NCBI GenBank assembly: GCA_024138015.1
Contig: JAMXBB010000009.1
Location: forward strand, 14,571,880 to 14,635,879
Source: Lumnitzera littorea
Taxonomy: Eukaryota; Streptophyta; Magnoliopsida; Myrtales; Combretaceae
DNA length: 64,000 nucleotides
Direction of reading: 5' to 3'
The notes beneath the pieces were generated by a model. That model made no database searches and had not been told where the DNA came from. It saw only the letters and a program-made list of their open reading frames with translations. This document shows, one piece after another, positions 37,567 to 51,192 of this stretch (its first letter is position 1; the number at the start of each line of letters is the position of its first letter). Both the position numbers and the translations under genes were made by a program.

Positions 37567-40500
37567 CTTACTAACTGTAGTATTCATTCAATAAATTAAA
37601 AAACATCATTTCAAAACTTCAATGGTCATCAAATCGGCATTATTTTCCACAAACTACAAACAAATTGATAACTAGTAACGATTTATTACTAAAATCCCAC
37701 CAGCATGCAAATCAAATACAATTCAACAATAAAATTTGAGATTATTTAAATTTTAGATAAATTGTCTTAATAATATTCTTAACAGGTCTCCTTTAATCTT
37801 CTCAATTTACAAGAAATCACTTTTATTAATTCTACTGGCCAGATCCAACTAAATTAGCACATTAGATAATAATGCTAAGGAAATTTTGTTTACAACTCAT
37901 TGTCTAAGTAAATAATACAAATTGTAACCACTACTAATTAGTTGTCTAGGCTAGACCTCGCGGCTCACTATTTTTTTCTTCTACAAAAATAATAATAATG
38001 ATCATAAAACATAAGAGAAAAAAGACGAGAATTGTTCCTAGAAAGGAAGGTGACTCAGATTGAAAAAGTAATGGTTGGTTGGTGATCGCGCAAGTATAAT
38101 GCAACCTGAAAAAAAGGGAAAAAACAAATCATAAAACATTAATCTAGAACACAAAAAATGGACTGCAAAAATTATAATCATCAAAATATTTACCACAAAA
38201 AAAAAAAAAAATACTGCAAGATGCCACACTTTTCTACATTTTAACTTACTATATCTATTCAACTAGAAAAAAAGTTTAAAAAAAAACATGTCAACAAGCA
38301 AATATTGCCTTATTGCAACAATAAAGTTGGCCATATATCAGCCTCATTTAATTGGAATAAACATAAAGCACATCGAGATACATAGATATGGAAAAGCTAA
38401 GTGAAGTTGTCTTAAAGTTTTCGACCTCTGCCGTTTTCAAGCACTCCACGTCTTCACATCAAAGGTTGGCATTGTCAATACATAATCATAGCTACAAAAA
38501 TAATTTTTCTTCCTTTTGGACAAGTACGAAGAGAAATCACCAAAAAATTATAAGAAAATAAATGAATAAAAAATAAAAGAAAATTAGGCAACAACATTTT
38601 TTCTTAGCTTTCTAGGCATTAGCACGTAATCAAAAAACTTATTTTTCTTGGCTTTCTATCATATATTGTGTCTCATTATCTAGAGCCAATTCAATTTTAT
38701 AAAAGACTAACCTTCAACAAAGGGGTGTGCCTCTTCTTAACCTGCAAAGACAGTAAAGCGATAAAGTCAATCATCAGTCCTCACTAAACTGCCAAACATA
38801 TCACTCAGATGGGAATGGATATGAATCCAACGTAAAGCATATGCAAGGACATGAGGGAAAAATAGGCTCCTAATAAGTGAACATCAGTACAAATTAACAG
38901 CATGGAGAAACTGAATAATGGGTGAAAGTTTGAATATAAAAGTTAGTGAAGATAAAAATAAGTAATAAAATTAATGAGAATATTTTGGACAAGTCTTGAA
39001 GAAGAATTGGTCAAAACTAAAATTACTCCTCACGGCTAAGAAAGAATAGAACACAAAAGATCCTCTATTGGAAAAGAGTCAATATAAACTGGTAGAAACG
39101 AGAAGTCTCTAGAAATGGCAAGAAATAAAACGTGGGTAAATGTGTTAGCACTTGGAAGGAGACCGTTAGTATCGAATTGTCCTATCAATAAACTAATTAG
39201 TTTTTTAAAAGAAAATACTTCTACTAAGCATAATTTGCCTTCGAAGTTAGATCTCGTTTGCTAAGCGGAGTAATATTACATTCGACCATCAACATCCCTC
39301 ATTCCAATTTACAATTCCAGATTCCTCCTAATAAGCCTTACTCATACTTTGTCTTAGTCCTCCAATCACCATCTATTGTCCAAAAATTATATTTTCAACT
39401 AGGATGATATAGTTAAATGTTAGATTTTCAGGACAAAAAATATTAAGGAATGATTTATATACACTTCAATCAAGTCCTTCTTCAAGGGGAAAGAAATATA
39501 GCACTCCAGTATTTTGAGAAACTACATAGGGCATTTCTTTTTCACAGTTCAAGGATTTGATGGAATGAGTGGAAAAATGAGAAATCAGAAGCACATGATA
39601 TGGACCCCTCAATACATGGAGAAATATATTGCAAATAAAGAGTCCTAAAGAGTACCTTTCCTCTTGTATTAATAAAAAACAACGCCTGACAGAAACAGAA
39701 CATCTTTTAAACACAAAGGGGAGTAGATCTTGTTTAAAGGCTGCAATTGCAGCAATTAACTCTATCTACATGAACCATCGATTGTAGCATCTAGTATCCC
39801 ACTTACACAGTGTAAGTATCTCCAAGAAAGGGATTCTAATAAAAATGATCCACAACTTCATTAAAAATCCTTTAAACAAAATCACGGGGTCTTGCTTTAA
39901 TATGTTATAGATTAGGTAAGCCACAAAATATTTTAAACATTAGGATCTGAAATTTTAAAAGATGATGGGTTCATGCTCCAGATGCTCTCCGATTTCCTCT
40001 ACCATAACTCCATCATAAAGGTTTTCAATATCAAAATTTACAAAAGCCTAAAATATCAACGCAACAAGAATAGATTGCTTTTTAACCACAACAAAAGTAA
40101 GAATATAATTCTAAAACAAATCAGGGCAAGAAAAACCTATTTGCATCATAATGAAAGATGATTGGACAAAAATAGCATAAGGAAAATTTAGTCATGGTAG
40201 TACCTTCATAAAGAGGATATACCTTGATACTACACTCGATATAATAGCATACTCTTAAAATCACCAACTAATACAAACATGGGATATGAACAATGTGCCA
40301 TAACCAAAACATAAAAAAGGTTCTTCACATGAAGTTATACTCACTTCAAGGTTTAATCAAGAGCACCAGAGTCTATCTCCTCGTTATATTATAAACTACT
40401 AGAGACAAATATCAAATATCGTTGGACAACGCACCTATTCATTATCCTAAGAGTTACCTAAGGTACCAATCAAATGCCCCTCTGTCTCATTTCATAGTCT

Positions 40501-40860
40501 GCTTGTTCGGTTTTGGAGTTGCATAAGACTGAAACGACCCCAGAGGCAAAATGTGCTGTTTTAGTTTATTCATTGTGCAATTGGCAATTTAGTTAGACTG
40601 AACGCATCGGAATGTGCTGTTTTCGGGAAGAAGTAAACTCAAAGCATACCAAGTATTGGTTTTAGATTAACAAAACAATATAAGAATTAGTCTTCTTAGG
40701 TACTAGCAGAATCACAATTTTAAAAAGATAAAAGGAAAAAAAAAAAAACCCTCAATTAGAACAACCAGCAAGTTCGAACCACATGCAACTTACATTGAAT
40801 CGATATGCATAAAAAATCAAAACTTTATTTGATTACATTAACCCAAACCTGAACTATCTA
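37567..40860. other. Intergenic, no gene recognised
   Basis: AT-rich with A-runs (38195-38209, 38276-38285). Minus-strand frames at 38038-38262 and 39466-39714, and a plus-strand one at 39973-40161, contain no motif I recognise. The last is Lys/Asn-rich by composition. The right end of the CACTA element is expected somewhere after 37566 but no TAGTG terminus could be supported. Confidence 0.5.
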
Positions 40861-40869
40861 CCCATTGGC

Positions 40870-41660
40870 AAGGAGTCCACTCTAATACCATTTATAATGC
40901 CTCAAGCCAAAAGTAGTAAATAATCAAGCCAATAAGCACTAATGAGTCAATTTCAACCACTTAACCCAAAAGTTACAACCATCGATTGATAAGGTGTTTA
41001 CAATTATAATTTTATAAACTAGTAACACAATCTTTCACAATCCTTATATACTTAACCGTAGAGTCCCACAAAGGATATGATGGTGAGGTGAATGGAGCAA
41101 AGGTAGAAGGACGTTGGTGAGAGGTAGTGATGGGAAAGAGGTTAGAGAAGGTTGTAGCACATGGAGCAAGAGGTAGGGAATTAAGGAGAAATGTGGGCAA
41201 AGGTAAAATGTTGGACATGAGTGCTTGGTTACAAAGAGAGGCATGGTCAGTGATGTGTGTAGCTGAGGATAGAGAGTTAATGGGGAAGTCAGCAGGAAGA
41301 GAATGGGATGGGGTGATGGTTTGTACAGTAGCCGCTAGTAGTGTTAATTATGAGATGGAGGAGGAAACAACAAAGGTGGGATTGACAACAACAAGATGGT
41401 CAAAGGGAAAGGCTGATTTTGTCAACATGCTTCTGGTTGGTGAGGCAATATAAAAGAATAAAGCTAGTGAGAAAAATTTGTTATGGTAGAGAGAAGAAAA
41501 AAAAAAATGGTTTTCCATGTTTTTGTGTAGCTTGGCTCTAATATCATGTACGCGAATATAGAAGAGAATGTATTGTATTGCACTAAAGAGAAATGAGTAG
41601 TACGCATAAGTATTTTTGCAATGAGATAGCTCCATAACCTTATTACACAGTAAAAATGCT
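40870..41660 (-). mobile_element. Possible Copia-type LTR-element fragment
   Basis: GGCTCTAATATCATGT at 41534-41549 is the reverse complement of a tRNA-Met primer site resembling TGGTATCAGAGCC. The ~100 bases to its right read on the minus strand as an LTR tail ending in GCGTACA. Left of it a minus-strand frame (41453-41012, one stop) encodes a Ser/Pro/Leu-rich N-terminal segment with no domain I can name. No gag, integrase or RT motif is visible, so this is either a short relic or chance. Confidence 0.3.
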
Positions 41661-42035
41661 ATACTAAACTTACACACTATAATATATGTATATATAATGA
41701 TAGGAAAAAGAAGGAATAGTGGAAGGAAGGAAATTTTAACTAAAAATTCTTCATAGGCCCCACAAAAAAACCATTCCTTCCAATTTGGAGGGAATTTAGA
41801 AGAAAAGTGTTTGAATTTACTTAAATGCCCTTTTATTAATAAGATATTTTGAAATTTTAAGGGTATTTTGGTACTTTATCAAGTTTTAAGAATACATTTA
41901 ACATACTTTCCATCCATAATAATTCATTTATATTTTCTTCTTTTTCAAATAAGTATTTTCCTTCCGTTTTATTTCCTCTCTATTTCTTTCTTTTCATTTT
42001 CTTTCTTTCCAATTTGTTTTCCTCATCTCAAACAT

Positions 42036-45000
42036 TAAGGGTGGCAAAAAAAGAAAAAAGAAAAGAAAAAACCAACTAAACCAAACTGAAAATACGGTTT
42101 TTATTGCAATTTGGTTTAGAAAATTTTTGTCACAATCCGAAAGGGCTAGTCCTAATAGTTGTCGTATACCGTACAAAAGATTGTAGATTGATTTTTCTTT
42201 CAATCAACAACTTTTTATGCGATATACATGACTTCTATTATGACTAATAATCTAGAGTTAAGCAGGTATAAGTAATATCATTCCATGACGATAATAACAA
42301 ACTGCTTAACTATAAATAATACATATATATAAATTACAGATGAGATGATGATAATAACTCATATTACAAACCGTTATCATATTATATTATATACTAAGGT
42401 TCTAAGTTTAAATACAATATCATAAGTACACCCATATCACCTCTTATTCTCACATCAATCCCCCTGATGTACAACTAACCTCGGGCATACAACGGCCCGA
42501 GTCCACGAACAGCCTAACCTGCGAAAGTAGACTATAAGGGTACAAGCTAACTAACTTAGTAAAATAATTCCTTCAACCATACAATAAACAAATTATACAA
42601 CAATTAATTCAATCATATGAATGTATAAACAATCAGTATGCTATACAAATACATACAGGTAACCAGGTACTGTATGCAAGTCAGATTTAATGCCTTCTAA
42701 AGTTAGGGTTGGAGATATATCGACAATAATCAAATTCGGGTACCATACTATAACTTATATTATAACGAAACTCTATGTTTCATATTCAAAATATAATGGT
42801 ATATTCATTTTCAATTTTTATAAAAAATAAGTTCTATGTACAATTGTGAGTAGGTTCATGCAGCCTTCACTCACCCCTAAACGGAGGCCTCTAGACTTAA
42901 CTTATAGCCAGGCAATTGGCGCCTCCAATGCCTAGTGATCCTACGGGCCAGGGTAAGGTCAAACCGCACGTGTGCACCATACAAAATACTATAACATCAA
43001 ATAATCAACCTACGTATGGCCTTTCACTACCTCCATGTAATGTGACGATCAAAATTAATTATGCAATGCATGATTATGCGTGTTTCGATCTAATTATTTT
43101 AAGTCTGATGATGTTAAGGTCTTATTATTAAGGGATCAACAAGGTCACAAACAATCAGTTCCTATCGAATTCACAATGATACAACTAATACGTTATCATA
43201 CTTTAAAGTAAATTCACTATCAATAAACAATATCATACACAAACATAACTCAACCCTTACACAACATTCAATTATTCATCACAATTTACATTCACTAATT
43301 ACAAACACAAGCAAGTATGGAATTATTAGGAAAACTTACTTAGCCATAATCAACTTAAGGGTTGTAGTAGTCCGACGGCAACTCAAGGTCAAAGTTGATA
43401 TCAGTTAAGAATAAGGAATATGAAAAGTAGTAAGTTTAGGAATTAAAAATTAAACTAATATCGTAATTCATACTGTTTACTTAATTCAGTTATTGATTTA
43501 CATGAGATCGTTTATTCGAGCTTTTTATCGAATCGCGGATAACTTTTTCGACTTAGCTCAGATCTTTATGAACTTATAGTTCATTTTGATCGTTTTATAG
43601 CGTACTTTTTTTTTTTCCAACAAGGTTTATTTTAGATGTTGTAACCCGCAATTTTAACCATGATATAAAAATATCACAAAGTTCATTATTTTAACTTAAA
43701 AAGCCATATAATATCAATTTAAGCTTTTTTTATTATAATTATGATTTAATAATTATTTAAATCGTGTAATTGGTAATTTTTTTATTTTAAGCCTATTTTA
43801 CTATAATTACTTATTTTTACTTATTTTTGAGATTTTAGAATTATTAATTCAATTTTTTCTACTTTATTATTTTTCTACTTATTTATTTATTATTATTAAT
43901 TTCGAAAATTATTTAATTTATACATATATTATGACATGGTAGCACGTGAAGGTGCCACGTGTCATATTTGTACTTTTTCCATTATTTTCCTATTTTACGG
44001 TATAATTATATATAAATACTTATTATTATATTTCATCAATTTTTTTAATTTACTTAATTATTATTCTTTTTTCCAAATTTACGGTATTTATGTAAATATA
44101 TATATCTATTAACTTAATTTATTTATTAAATTAATAGTATAGCATATCGTATATACTATTTAATTATACTCGTATTCTTACGTATACAGCATTGTTTATA
44201 TACGTACGTTTATACATATACTATATGTTATATGTTAAATTATTCTAACTTTACTTATACATTATGTACAAGTTTAATATACGTGTATTTATACTTTATT
44301 TACATATGTACATATACTGTTATATTGTATATAAAAATACAAAATACAATTCATAATATACATATATACCTACATATCTAACACATCCAGCTATATATAT
44401 ATACAAATATACAAAAATTCTTATACTTTGAAAATACTAAGTATATATACATAGATTTATTATATATGTATACATGATTATACCTCATATAGTAAAAATA
44501 ATAAATACATATATATACATAATCATGAATATGTATACAAATAATTAAATAAAACACTAAATATATATGTATATAAAGGAAACACCTAGTACATATACAT
44601 ATGCTATACGCGTATATATAGATATACTATATAATAAAATACTAAATATACATATATATATATATAATACACATGCATACATATGTACATAAATATAAGT
44701 GTAGGAAAATACATACTATATGTATTATTATTTATACCTATATAGATATACTGTATATTAGACAAAATAATAGAAATACTCATGCCTATATACATATGTA
44801 TATACATAAATAAAGAAAATACATGGTTTATATTATATTATACACATCACATATACATATACATACTTTATACTATATACATATATAATTATGCATACAT
44901 ACATGTAATATATAAAATAAAAGAAAAATAACAAATACTTACTATATTCGTACATACTATATGATATACATATGTATAAGTAAAATAAATAAGCTTACCT

Positions 45001-46416
45001 ATTTATTTTAGTAGTATATTTGATAAATTTCCCTTAGCCTTCTTCTTCTTCTTCTTCTTCTAATTACTTAATTTTCTTTACTGTTTTCGGTTTTGGTTAT
45101 GTGCGTATATTTGGCTTTGTTTTCTTTTTGTTTCACTTTTGTGCCTGTATTTTAAGCTTCCAAGATCTAGATGAAGGCAGTAGAAAACAAAGATAAAAAC
45201 AAAAGCAATTTGTAAAAGCAAATCCTAAATCTATGCATTAATGAAGATAAGACATGATAATTATTATATCTGATTTTTTTTCTCACAAATTTACAACACA
45301 TGTAAGAAGAAAAAAGACTCATGTGGGTTGTTGAAACTTTCCAGAACTGGAATGTGGCAAAAAAAAAAAAATAGAAGGAAGAAAAGAAAGAAAAAGGAAG
45401 AAAAAGAAAAATAAAAATAATTATATGTAATTTTTCCAAATATAAAAATAATAAAAACAACATTTATAAATAAATTTTGGAATTTTATAAAAATTTATCA
45501 ATTTAATTGGTATAAGTTACAATTATAATTGTTATAAGTTATTTTGACGTTTTCATTAAAAGTTTTATGTGATTACGCGATTTAATCGACTACGATTATA
45601 ACACTATTAAGTGATATTTATTCATTTTATAAGCTTAAAGTTATAGTTTTAAGGTTTCGGTCAAGTTCGGGTTTGATTTTGAATATTTGCGCATACATCG
45701 GATATAGAGTTGTTGTACGCAATTTAGGTTTCGATCGATTTTCTAGGGTTTTTACTATCGATACTATATTCGGTTTTAAAATTTTATAAAAATTTTATCG
45801 TTTCTAACCTTATCAACTCATAGTATTATCTAAGACACTCAAACTTAAATTAAAGTTTAAATTACTAACTATACAGGGCTTAAAATTTTCAAACTAAACC
45901 AAACCATTAATTAATGGTTTGGTTTCGAAGGATAAACTAAACTAATCAATAAAACCGAACCAAACTGTTTTGTAAAAAGTATAGTAATATTTTACTTACA
46001 ACTAAAGAATTTCTTTTATTGTAATATAGCATTTAAAAGAATTTTCAGTTTATATTTACTAAAATGCATATGTATTGAATTTTTATTACCATAATTTATA
46101 GGCATTTGCAATTTCTTAGTAGGATGAATATTAACTTTATGAACCTCTAATATAATATCACCACTCATTGTTATTAAATAAATCAACAATATTTATATGA
46201 GATTACATATTATATGAATATATCTTCCTAGACTATAAAATATAGTTTAATCCGTAAATCATATCATATCAAACCAAACCGAAGTTTCATAGTTTGAGAA
46301 AATTCCTAATCTAAACCATATGGTTTGGTTCAAAGTTATAAAAAACCAAACCATAATTTATGGTTCGGTCTAGTTTGGAGGAAAAATCGAACCAAACCTA
46401 ACTGTACCTGCCCTTA
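42036..46416. mobile_element. hAT-type MITE, split by a nested LTR
   Basis: Flanked by a perfect 8-bp duplication TCAAACAT (42028-42035 and 46417-46424), the length made by hAT transposases. The ends are inverted: left TAAGGGTGGC, right reverse complement TAAGGGCAGG. The interior is full of AACCAAACC / GGTTTGGTT motifs (for example 45899-45925, 46260-46400), as in known non-autonomous plant hAT elements. Removing the LTR at 42128-45885 and one copy of its duplication leaves about 0.6 kb with no coding capacity. Confidence 0.85.
42128..45885 (+). mobile_element. Solo LTR, 3.7-kb family, copy 2
   Basis: Begins TGTCACAATCC and ends GCTTAAA, aligned to GTTTACA in copy 1, so the terminal CA has mutated to AA. 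Flanked by ATTTT at 42123-42127 and 45886-45890. Same block order as copy 1: unique 1.9 kb, then ~0.9 kb of TATATAC/TATATG repeats (44095-44990), a (TTC)n run at 45041-45060, a GA-rich stretch (45360-45420), and the tail. Inserted into the hAT-type MITE, so it is younger than that MITE. Confidence 0.83.
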
Positions 46417-46424
46417 TCAAACAT

Positions 46425-47815
46425 AATGTTAGTTGGTGGACTAGTTATTTCATGAAATTGCACACCATTATTGTTAAATGAGGAATTGCAATTCTCTTAT
46501 AAGACCAAAGGAGTAACAAACATTGATCTTTTCCTACAAGTTTTCATATCTATCAATGACATTTTAGATGACCTAAGAATAGCTCCTACTTTATTTTATT
46601 CATTAAAATTGAAATTTTATTTATAGACTATTCCATTCTATAAACTAAATATGTTATAGTTAGGTATTACATTTGTGAATTTTTTTTTTCTCCCCAATAC
46701 TTCTCAATTTAACCATTGAGAGTTCAAGACATTTTCTATCTACCAATGCACTAATTTACTTTCAAGATTGCATTGATCTTACTTGGATAGATAAAATTAT
46801 TTACAGATATCTGTGTTAGACATAGGCATACTCATTTTGCCAAATGCTACATATTCTAGAGCACTTTGGCTAAAGTAAATAAATAACTAGTCTTGTTTCT
46901 CTCTAAAATTTAAATAACAAAAGGGAGTTCGTAAATGTGTAAAGTTGACTAATATACCTGAATTAGATATTTAAGCTAGTAACGAGTTCTATAGAATTAT
47001 GCACATTTATAAGGGATGTTTTAAAAAAATCTATTTTGGTAGACTCAAAAAAGTGATTATCGAATGGTTTGATTGCTTTCTGTCTTTCTAAGTGAGATCT
47101 TGCACATAGCAAATTTATCCATAAACTAAGTCACATAAGAGGAAGGATTCACATTATATAGAAAATGCATCTCCTTTATCGCTAATTAAAGCCATCCAAC
47201 AAATGTCATGAGAGGTCATCTCATTTTTGACCATTATAGTTATCTAATGAACGAGTGTATGCTCTAAAATCTACAAATAGGTGTCTCCTCCTCCTCCTCC
47301 TCCTTATTTTATGATTTTTGAGAATCGAAATGACCACAAAATGCAATAGTGCTGATGAAGTCTTCCTCTCAGGATCAAACATTAGATCAAATGAAGAATG
47401 TCTAACTTTTGTCAAGAGCAATAAAGTTGATGGCTTAAACTCTTTCATTTGTCACAAGTACTAATTAGTTGTTGAAATTACTTATTCCTCCTCCCATGCC
47501 CCTTTATAATCATATCTATCTATCTATCTATCTATATATATATATATATCAATTGAAGACATCTTTAACATCACTTATAGCGCAATATTGTACATACATA
47601 ACCAACTCCAACATCTTTTAACCCCCATACAGATATTTCTACACACACAACCTCCCACCCCCACTCCTTTTATGAATATTTCTTAAGTACTTATGCATTG
47701 TATGTATAGCTTGGGAGTGTGAAAGTAGTTGTACTATAAGAAGAATTATATCTATTAACAAAAGGATAAATTTAAAAAGAGATATAAGATATGTAAAACA
47801 CAACCTTTCAACCAT
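46425..47815. other. Intergenic between MITE and lyase unit B
   Basis: Contains (CTC)n at 47287-47303, an (ATCT)n run at 47514-47534, a following (TA)n, and T-runs. Apart from the tentative fragment at 47221-47448, no coding signal is seen. Confidence 0.55.
47221..47448 (-). pseudogene. Possible NBS-LRR resistance-gene fragment (tentative)
   Basis: The 75-codon frame contains TKVRHSSFDLMFDPERKTSS followed by LLHFVVISILKNHK. This vaguely resembles the K-V-R-H-x-S-F segment and the next R-T-F-L-L line that link the NB-ARC and LRR parts of CC-NBS-LRR proteins. The Arg run is a (CTC)n microsatellite. There is no P-loop, no kinase-2 and no clear LRR next to it. Chance resemblance is quite possible. 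Confidence 0.2.
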
Positions 47816-47847
<32 letters not shown>

Positions 47848-48945
47848 CTTATGATAACAAATACAATGTAATAAGTTATGTCTTCTCTCTCTTCTATGAT
47901 CTATAAATTTTAGTTTATGGAGTTATATATTAAATTCAGTAGATATTTCGTTGTTTAAGTATTCTTTTCTTCTTCTTCGTGTTCTTTTTAATTGACTACT
48001 ATAGAAATTAAAATTATTTATAAGGGGAGAATTGCCGCTAAGAGACTATCGTTTAAGTATACAAGCATCTTTCTTTTCTTGTATAGTATCATTTTAATAT
48101 CATCTTATATCAACATAAATTTATCAATAAACCAATTCAACGATAAGTAACAACTGATTTTTACAGATATAAGTTATAACTATGGATTTTTTCCACTTTG
48201 GTGCAATGTCATTTTTTATTTCGTTATGTACATTGACTAAAACTATGTAAATGATGGCCCATATATTCACTTTTGGACTAATTGATAATTTCCAAAAAGA
48301 TTTTACTTATTTGTGAAATTTACATTTTGGATTAATCACTTAGCTATTGATCTATGTTTAATTTGCCAAGAAGTGTTGAAAATTTTTATATGGTTTTTAT
48401 GCTTATGACCTTTATATTTACAAATCAAATTTAAGTTGTGAATGAAAGCTTTGATACAATATGCTCTTTAGAACTATTAATTATACAGTGCTTATAAAAT
48501 AAGATTGCTAAAATTATTGTGAAGGAAAAAGTACAAATTGGATAATCGACGTTTAGAGTTGAACCTTATTTAAATAAAGAATAAAACTTTTTAATAGTTT
48601 AAATAGAGGATAAACATCACTAAAATAGTGCAAATAGAGAATAAATATTATTAGAGTGATACAAAATAGATGATGGCGTTACTTTTAAATAGGAGTAAAA
48701 CATTATATAATAAAGAAAAAAATAATTTGTGTTTTTAATGTGCCAAACCATCGAGATCCGACAACTTTATGGTAGAGTCATAGTGTTATCCTATATCTGT
48801 ACCATTTTACCATATGCCCTCCCTCTATTTGAACTACTTAAATTGTTCTATCATCTATTTGCACCAACAAAATGTTTCGTCTGTATTTTAGCTTAATCCT
48901 AAAGTTCATCTTTTAGTGTGTAATTTTCTTTGTTATCATGAAATA
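47816..48945. repeat. 3' flank repeat of lyase unit B, left part
   Basis: Begins with an (AT)n tract (47818-47842). It then follows the order of 19639-20720: AGTTATGTCTTC, TTTTAGTTTATGGAGTTA, CATCAACATAAATTTATC, TTTGGTGCAATGTC and onward. It stops at the solo LTR target site AAATA (48941-48945) and resumes at 51193. No gene. Confidence 0.7.
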
Positions 48946-51192
48946 TGTAACGCCCTGAGACCCTAAATGGGTGCTACAACCCACCACCTATTCCGGTTAG
49001 CCTGAAATACGTAAAACTTCTAAGTCTACAAATCAAAAAGCAATAGTGAATTATAGCATAATAATACATGAAAACCACAAAGGAGTAGGTAGCTGCATCC
49101 ACTCATAATCTCATAAAAATTGAAACATCCAATAGAGTTCGGAAGCGTATCAACTTACAACCAAAACATAAGATAAGTCAAATAACTATAATCCTAAAAA
49201 ATAAGGAGTCCATCTCCTCAAAATACAAAATCCTGAACAACTCATAAACCATCAGTAAAATAGATATCACCATATCCTAATCATCATAAAAGTAAAGGTA
49301 CTCGACTCGATCCTCCTCTTGGATGTCATCGACATACTTCTCCTAAAAAATAAGTTAGTCCTCAGATCAAGTACCTAAAAAAGAAAAGAATGAGCTGAAG
49401 CCTAATATGGGTGTACAAACACATGCGCATGCCAAGCCAGATCGTTCACATACAGAAATGCAAATATAATAGAATGATACATACAGCGGTTTAATTATCT
49501 TATATTAGGCTAACAGAACAACAAAGGAGTATTCATAAGCCTACCACACTTGGTCTTTACCCACATACATGGGTGGATATAATTATATAAAAGAAAGTAT
49601 AAGATAGACACATGACTAGAGTATCGAATAATATAGATCATCGAATCGATATGGTAAATATATAATATGTACTTACTGAGGAAATAGTATAATTTGTAAT
49701 AACTCGTAAGAAATGACAAAGTAATCGTTGATAAATAAAATAAACACACTACGTATAATATGATATGCCATATATATACATGATACTAATGTGATAAAAT
49801 ATTTAAATCACAAAATCCTCAATGTCAATAATAAACATACTAATAATAGAATAGTATCATAGTACATCAAATCGATACTAGGGACTTACGTAAAATACAA
49901 TCATTAACATATTATATAAATAAACAAAAACCTGGCCCCACATATAGATATATATATATATATATATATAATCAATATTCTGAATACCATAAAATATACT
50001 TAACAAAAAAATTTATATAAATAACACTATATAGCATGATAAACAAATAATTTAAAAGCAGTAATCAAATACTAACAATACTTAATTCAATACTAACAAC
50101 GAAAATAATAAATAAAATTATAGCAAGATATCCACTATGAGTAAGGTACCGAATGCGAAATCGGAAATAGCTTGCGAATTTAAATCGAGAAAAGAATTAT
50201 TGGATGGGCACGAACGAGAATCTAATACAGTAGACAAATAAATAAATTACTTTTTACTTAAATAAATATTCAAATCATTGACGAATACAAATTTACTAAA
50301 ATGACTTGGTGCATGAGGAAATGAATTATAGAAGACTGTCCGTAAATTCTTCGGCGAAAGGTATATTGGGCAGTAGGAAAATTGTAGTCCTGTGCCTTCA
50401 ATTTCAGATGAGCAAGAAGAGACAAATGAAATGCGTGAGTGATATTGGAAGGCTGGGGTCCAACTATACGGCAAGAAAAGAAAATTTAGAGTGAGGCTGG
50501 CTTGAGACTAAAGAGGTAGAGAGGTCATTAGGGGAAGAGAGAGAGATTGGATTGAGGGGACGGGAGAGAGATAGCAGGGGACGGGGAAGAGAGGAATAGG
50601 GACAAAAGAGAGGTCAGGGGTAGGGTCCAAAAGCTGTGGAGGGGAAAGAAGAGAGTAAGGGGGAATGGGGTCAGCAATGATTAAGGAAGGGGGCTGTTTT
50701 ACAAGAGAAAGAGAGGATGAATTTGGGGGACGATGGGGAATTTACAGTTGGAAATGAAGAAGAAGCAGGGGTGGGGTCCTTAAATTATTAATGAGGTAAG
50801 AGTAGAGGGCAATAATAGGTCTGCAAGAAAAAGAAATAAAATGTTGAGAGAAAGAAGCTTTGCGGCTAGGAAAAAGAAAATTAGGATTATGGTAGGATAG
50901 AACATTCTAGAAGGGTGATGATTAAAAAGAAAATAAATAATTAATTAAAATAAGTATATATATACAGCATTTAAGATAATAACCTCTTTTTTTAAAAAAA
51001 GTATCGTAATGTAAAGCACTAATAAAATTTCTTATATCTTATACGTAAAATATAAAATTTAATATACTTATTTAGTACGTAAAATAGGGATTTTAGAATA
51101 ATTAAATTGAGAACTTTAATTTGGATTTCTAACTATACTAACTTAAGAAGTTTATGGTTCAAATAAAATACTAGACTAATTAAGGTGTTTCA
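48946..51192 (+). mobile_element. Solo LTR of a second family, 2.25 kb
   Basis: Starts TGTAACGCCCTGAGACCC and ends GGTGTTTCA, with flanking 5-bp repeats AAATA (48941-48945 and 51193-51197). The flanks rejoin exactly when it is removed, as shown by comparison with the uninterrupted sequence at 20700-20730. No coding sequence. A strongly purine-rich (G and A) plus-strand tract runs from about 50490 to 50890, and a (TA)n run lies at 49947-49969. Confidence 0.85.

Noticed and set aside
41127..41453. 108-codon plus-strand frame rich in Gly, Glu and Met
   Set aside because: It is the complement of a longer Ser/Pro/Leu-rich minus-strand stretch beside a Copia-like primer site. No domain and no gene structure.
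42916..43131. Open frame resembling the translation of 29754-30002
   Set aside because: The similarity is only because both lie in copies of the same LTR; frames contain no domain and are broken in copy 1.
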